Positions 62,605 through 64,000 of a DNA stretch of 64,000 bases are shown one piece after another. Numbering within the stretch: the first letter of the stretch is position 1; the number at the start of each line of letters is the position of its first letter. Source of the stretch: Dastarcus helophoroides (lineage: Eukaryota > Arthropoda > Insecta > Coleoptera > Bothrideridae); contig CM053328.1 of assembly GCA_028583605.1 (NCBI GenBank), positions 35,765,722-35,829,721 on the forward strand, written 5' to 3'. The translations under genes and the position numbers were made by a program. Under the pieces are notes generated by a model, which saw only the letters and a program-made list of their open reading frames with translations, had not been told where the DNA came from and searched no databases.

Positions 62605-64000
62605 TTGTGATACTGAATGTGATTTTGAAAAAACATGGCAAATGTTTCCATTGATATTTTTGAAGACTATAAATGTATCAAAAAAAATTTGTGATCCAAC
62701 TCTTTAAACGCAATTTTTTGAGTAATTTTTTTTGCTTTAGCAGTCAATTTGGCTTAAGTATGAGTATTACATTCTTTATTTAGTTGTAAGCATATACATT
62801 TCTGCATTGTCCAGTTAGATATTAGTTATAATATTGCAATGGTACTATGGTGATGGTTTCATCCTGTTTCTTGGTCTTTGTAAGAAATGTTATTGGGATT
62901 GAATATGTACTTTGTTATGTGCTTTTTAATAAATATATTTTCTTTATTTTTTTTGGAAATTTTAGATTGTTATTGTTTATAATGTATTTTTTGTACAATA
63001 TTAATAGTATTAACAGTCATGCATGATTTTTGGCATTGTTTTATTTTCCTCCCTTTATCCATCCATTTTTCTGATTGCTCATATAAACACTATTATTGGA
63101 AACTAAAAACATTAAACCAAACATGCTTTTTCATATATCGAAAGTTTTTTATTATACCACACTTTGCAATTCATTCATAAAGGGCGTTAATCTTATATAA
63201 GAGAAGGTACTTTCAGTAAGTTGAGAGATGTAAGGGTTAAATAACACTTGAATATGACAAATAGCCTAATTGAAAATCACTGTACAAGTTAGCAGTTGGA
63301 TCACATTGTAATAATTATCAATGAGTACCAGAAAATCGTAAAAACCAAGATTCTTAAACTAAAGCTTTAATCAAAATATTGTTATTTTGAAAAAGCAAAA
63401 TTTATATTTCATTAAATTTTTAATTCGAGGATTAAATCTATGAGGAAATAAGAAGCTCTCTTGACAAATGGTAATGGAGAAAGTTCTTTAAGTACCTTCT
63501 CTTGGAATGTTCACGATCATTTAGCACATTGTGAAAGCACAGACCAGATAGAAGAAAGGGTGAATTGGCGATACGGATCGCTGATACCATGACTGTAATT
63601 CCCACAGTATCATAATATAGTAGAACCTTTCTATAACGAGCAAGGTCAGAGGCGGTCATATTAGTACCTTTCAGCATATATAACAGCCATAAACACAGTT
63701 CTGAAAGTTTGGCAACGCAGCAGCTGAAAATTGGTAGGAAAGCGAAGGATTATTGTTTGCTATCAGTTTAAATATATTTCAAATAGGTATAAGTGTGTGT
63801 ACATTATTGTTAGACAAAATAATATAATAATGGAGGGTCACACTTAATCGTTTTAAATTATTAGAATAAATCTTCATTCTAGCGGTAGTACGTGAATGGT
63901 TATTGGTTCTGTCGTCCGAGACAACAAAAATTTTAAATCTCAAATCCTTTACCTTGGCACATTTTTCTTAAAAGCAAATCTTCCATTGTTTCGAAAAAAA
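62605..64000. other. SPR 3' UTR and downstream sequence
   Basis: An AATAAA at 62928-62933 is the best poly(A) signal. Beyond it the sequence is AT-rich. A 79-codon minus-strand open frame (63677-63438) has no recognisable motif. GAGAAGGTACTT near 63203 is roughly mirrored near 63490, too weak to call an element. Confidence 0.4.

Noticed and set aside
63438..63677. 79-codon minus-strand open frame
   Set aside because: No motif, family resemblance or splice context; kept only as unassigned sequence.

Overview
This is an AT-rich animal nuclear window, most likely from an insect. A beetle is my guess, from overall gene character only. It holds nine conserved eukaryotic protein genes. Their exons are separated either by very short introns (about 43-60 nt) or by very long ones packed with tandem repeats. 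I see no bacterial, viral, rRNA, tRNA or CRISPR features.

Layout. Bases 1-4142 (+) are the 3' part of DNA topoisomerase III alpha (TOP3A). It converges on the three-exon Chibby gene (4192-5127, -); the two stop codons are 49 bp apart and share a palindromic poly(A) signal. Chibby is divergent from APIP/MtnB, methylthioribulose-1-phosphate dehydratase (5553-7276, +). A TTLL4-type tubulin polyglutamylase gene fills 8609-32355 (+); two of its introns carry about 6 kb and 7 kb of tandem satellite-like DNA. A transposon nest lies at 34250-36690. Macoilin occupies 37757-46013 (+), with a roughly 360-bp tandem array in its first intron. ASCC2 (49119-54447, +) converges on USP16/USP45 (54689-59560, -). 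A short inverted-repeat transposon with a perfect 8-bp target duplication sits at 59976-60278. A CCDC32-like gene (61289-61763, +) is followed after only 48 bp by sepiapterin reductase (61812-62604, +). The rest, to 64000, is non-coding as far as I can see.

How the genes relate. They are ordinary housekeeping or ciliary genes: decatenation (TOP3A), ciliary base (Chibby), methionine salvage (APIP), tubulin glutamylation (TTLL4), ER membrane (macoilin), alkylation repair/ribosome quality control (ASCC2), deubiquitination (USP16/45), AP2/endocytosis (CCDC32-like) and tetrahydrobiopterin synthesis (SPR). They do not form one pathway. The only physical couplings I can support are the shared poly(A) signal, the divergent Chibby/APIP promoter and the CCDC32-SPR tandem pair.

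The main quality warning: seven of the nine genes are interrupted by single-base insertions, about 15 in total. All are +1 and most lie in short homopolymers. Removing one base at each site restores the family alignment and exon phase. I read these as uncorrected sequencing insertions, so these genes should not be called pseudogenes.
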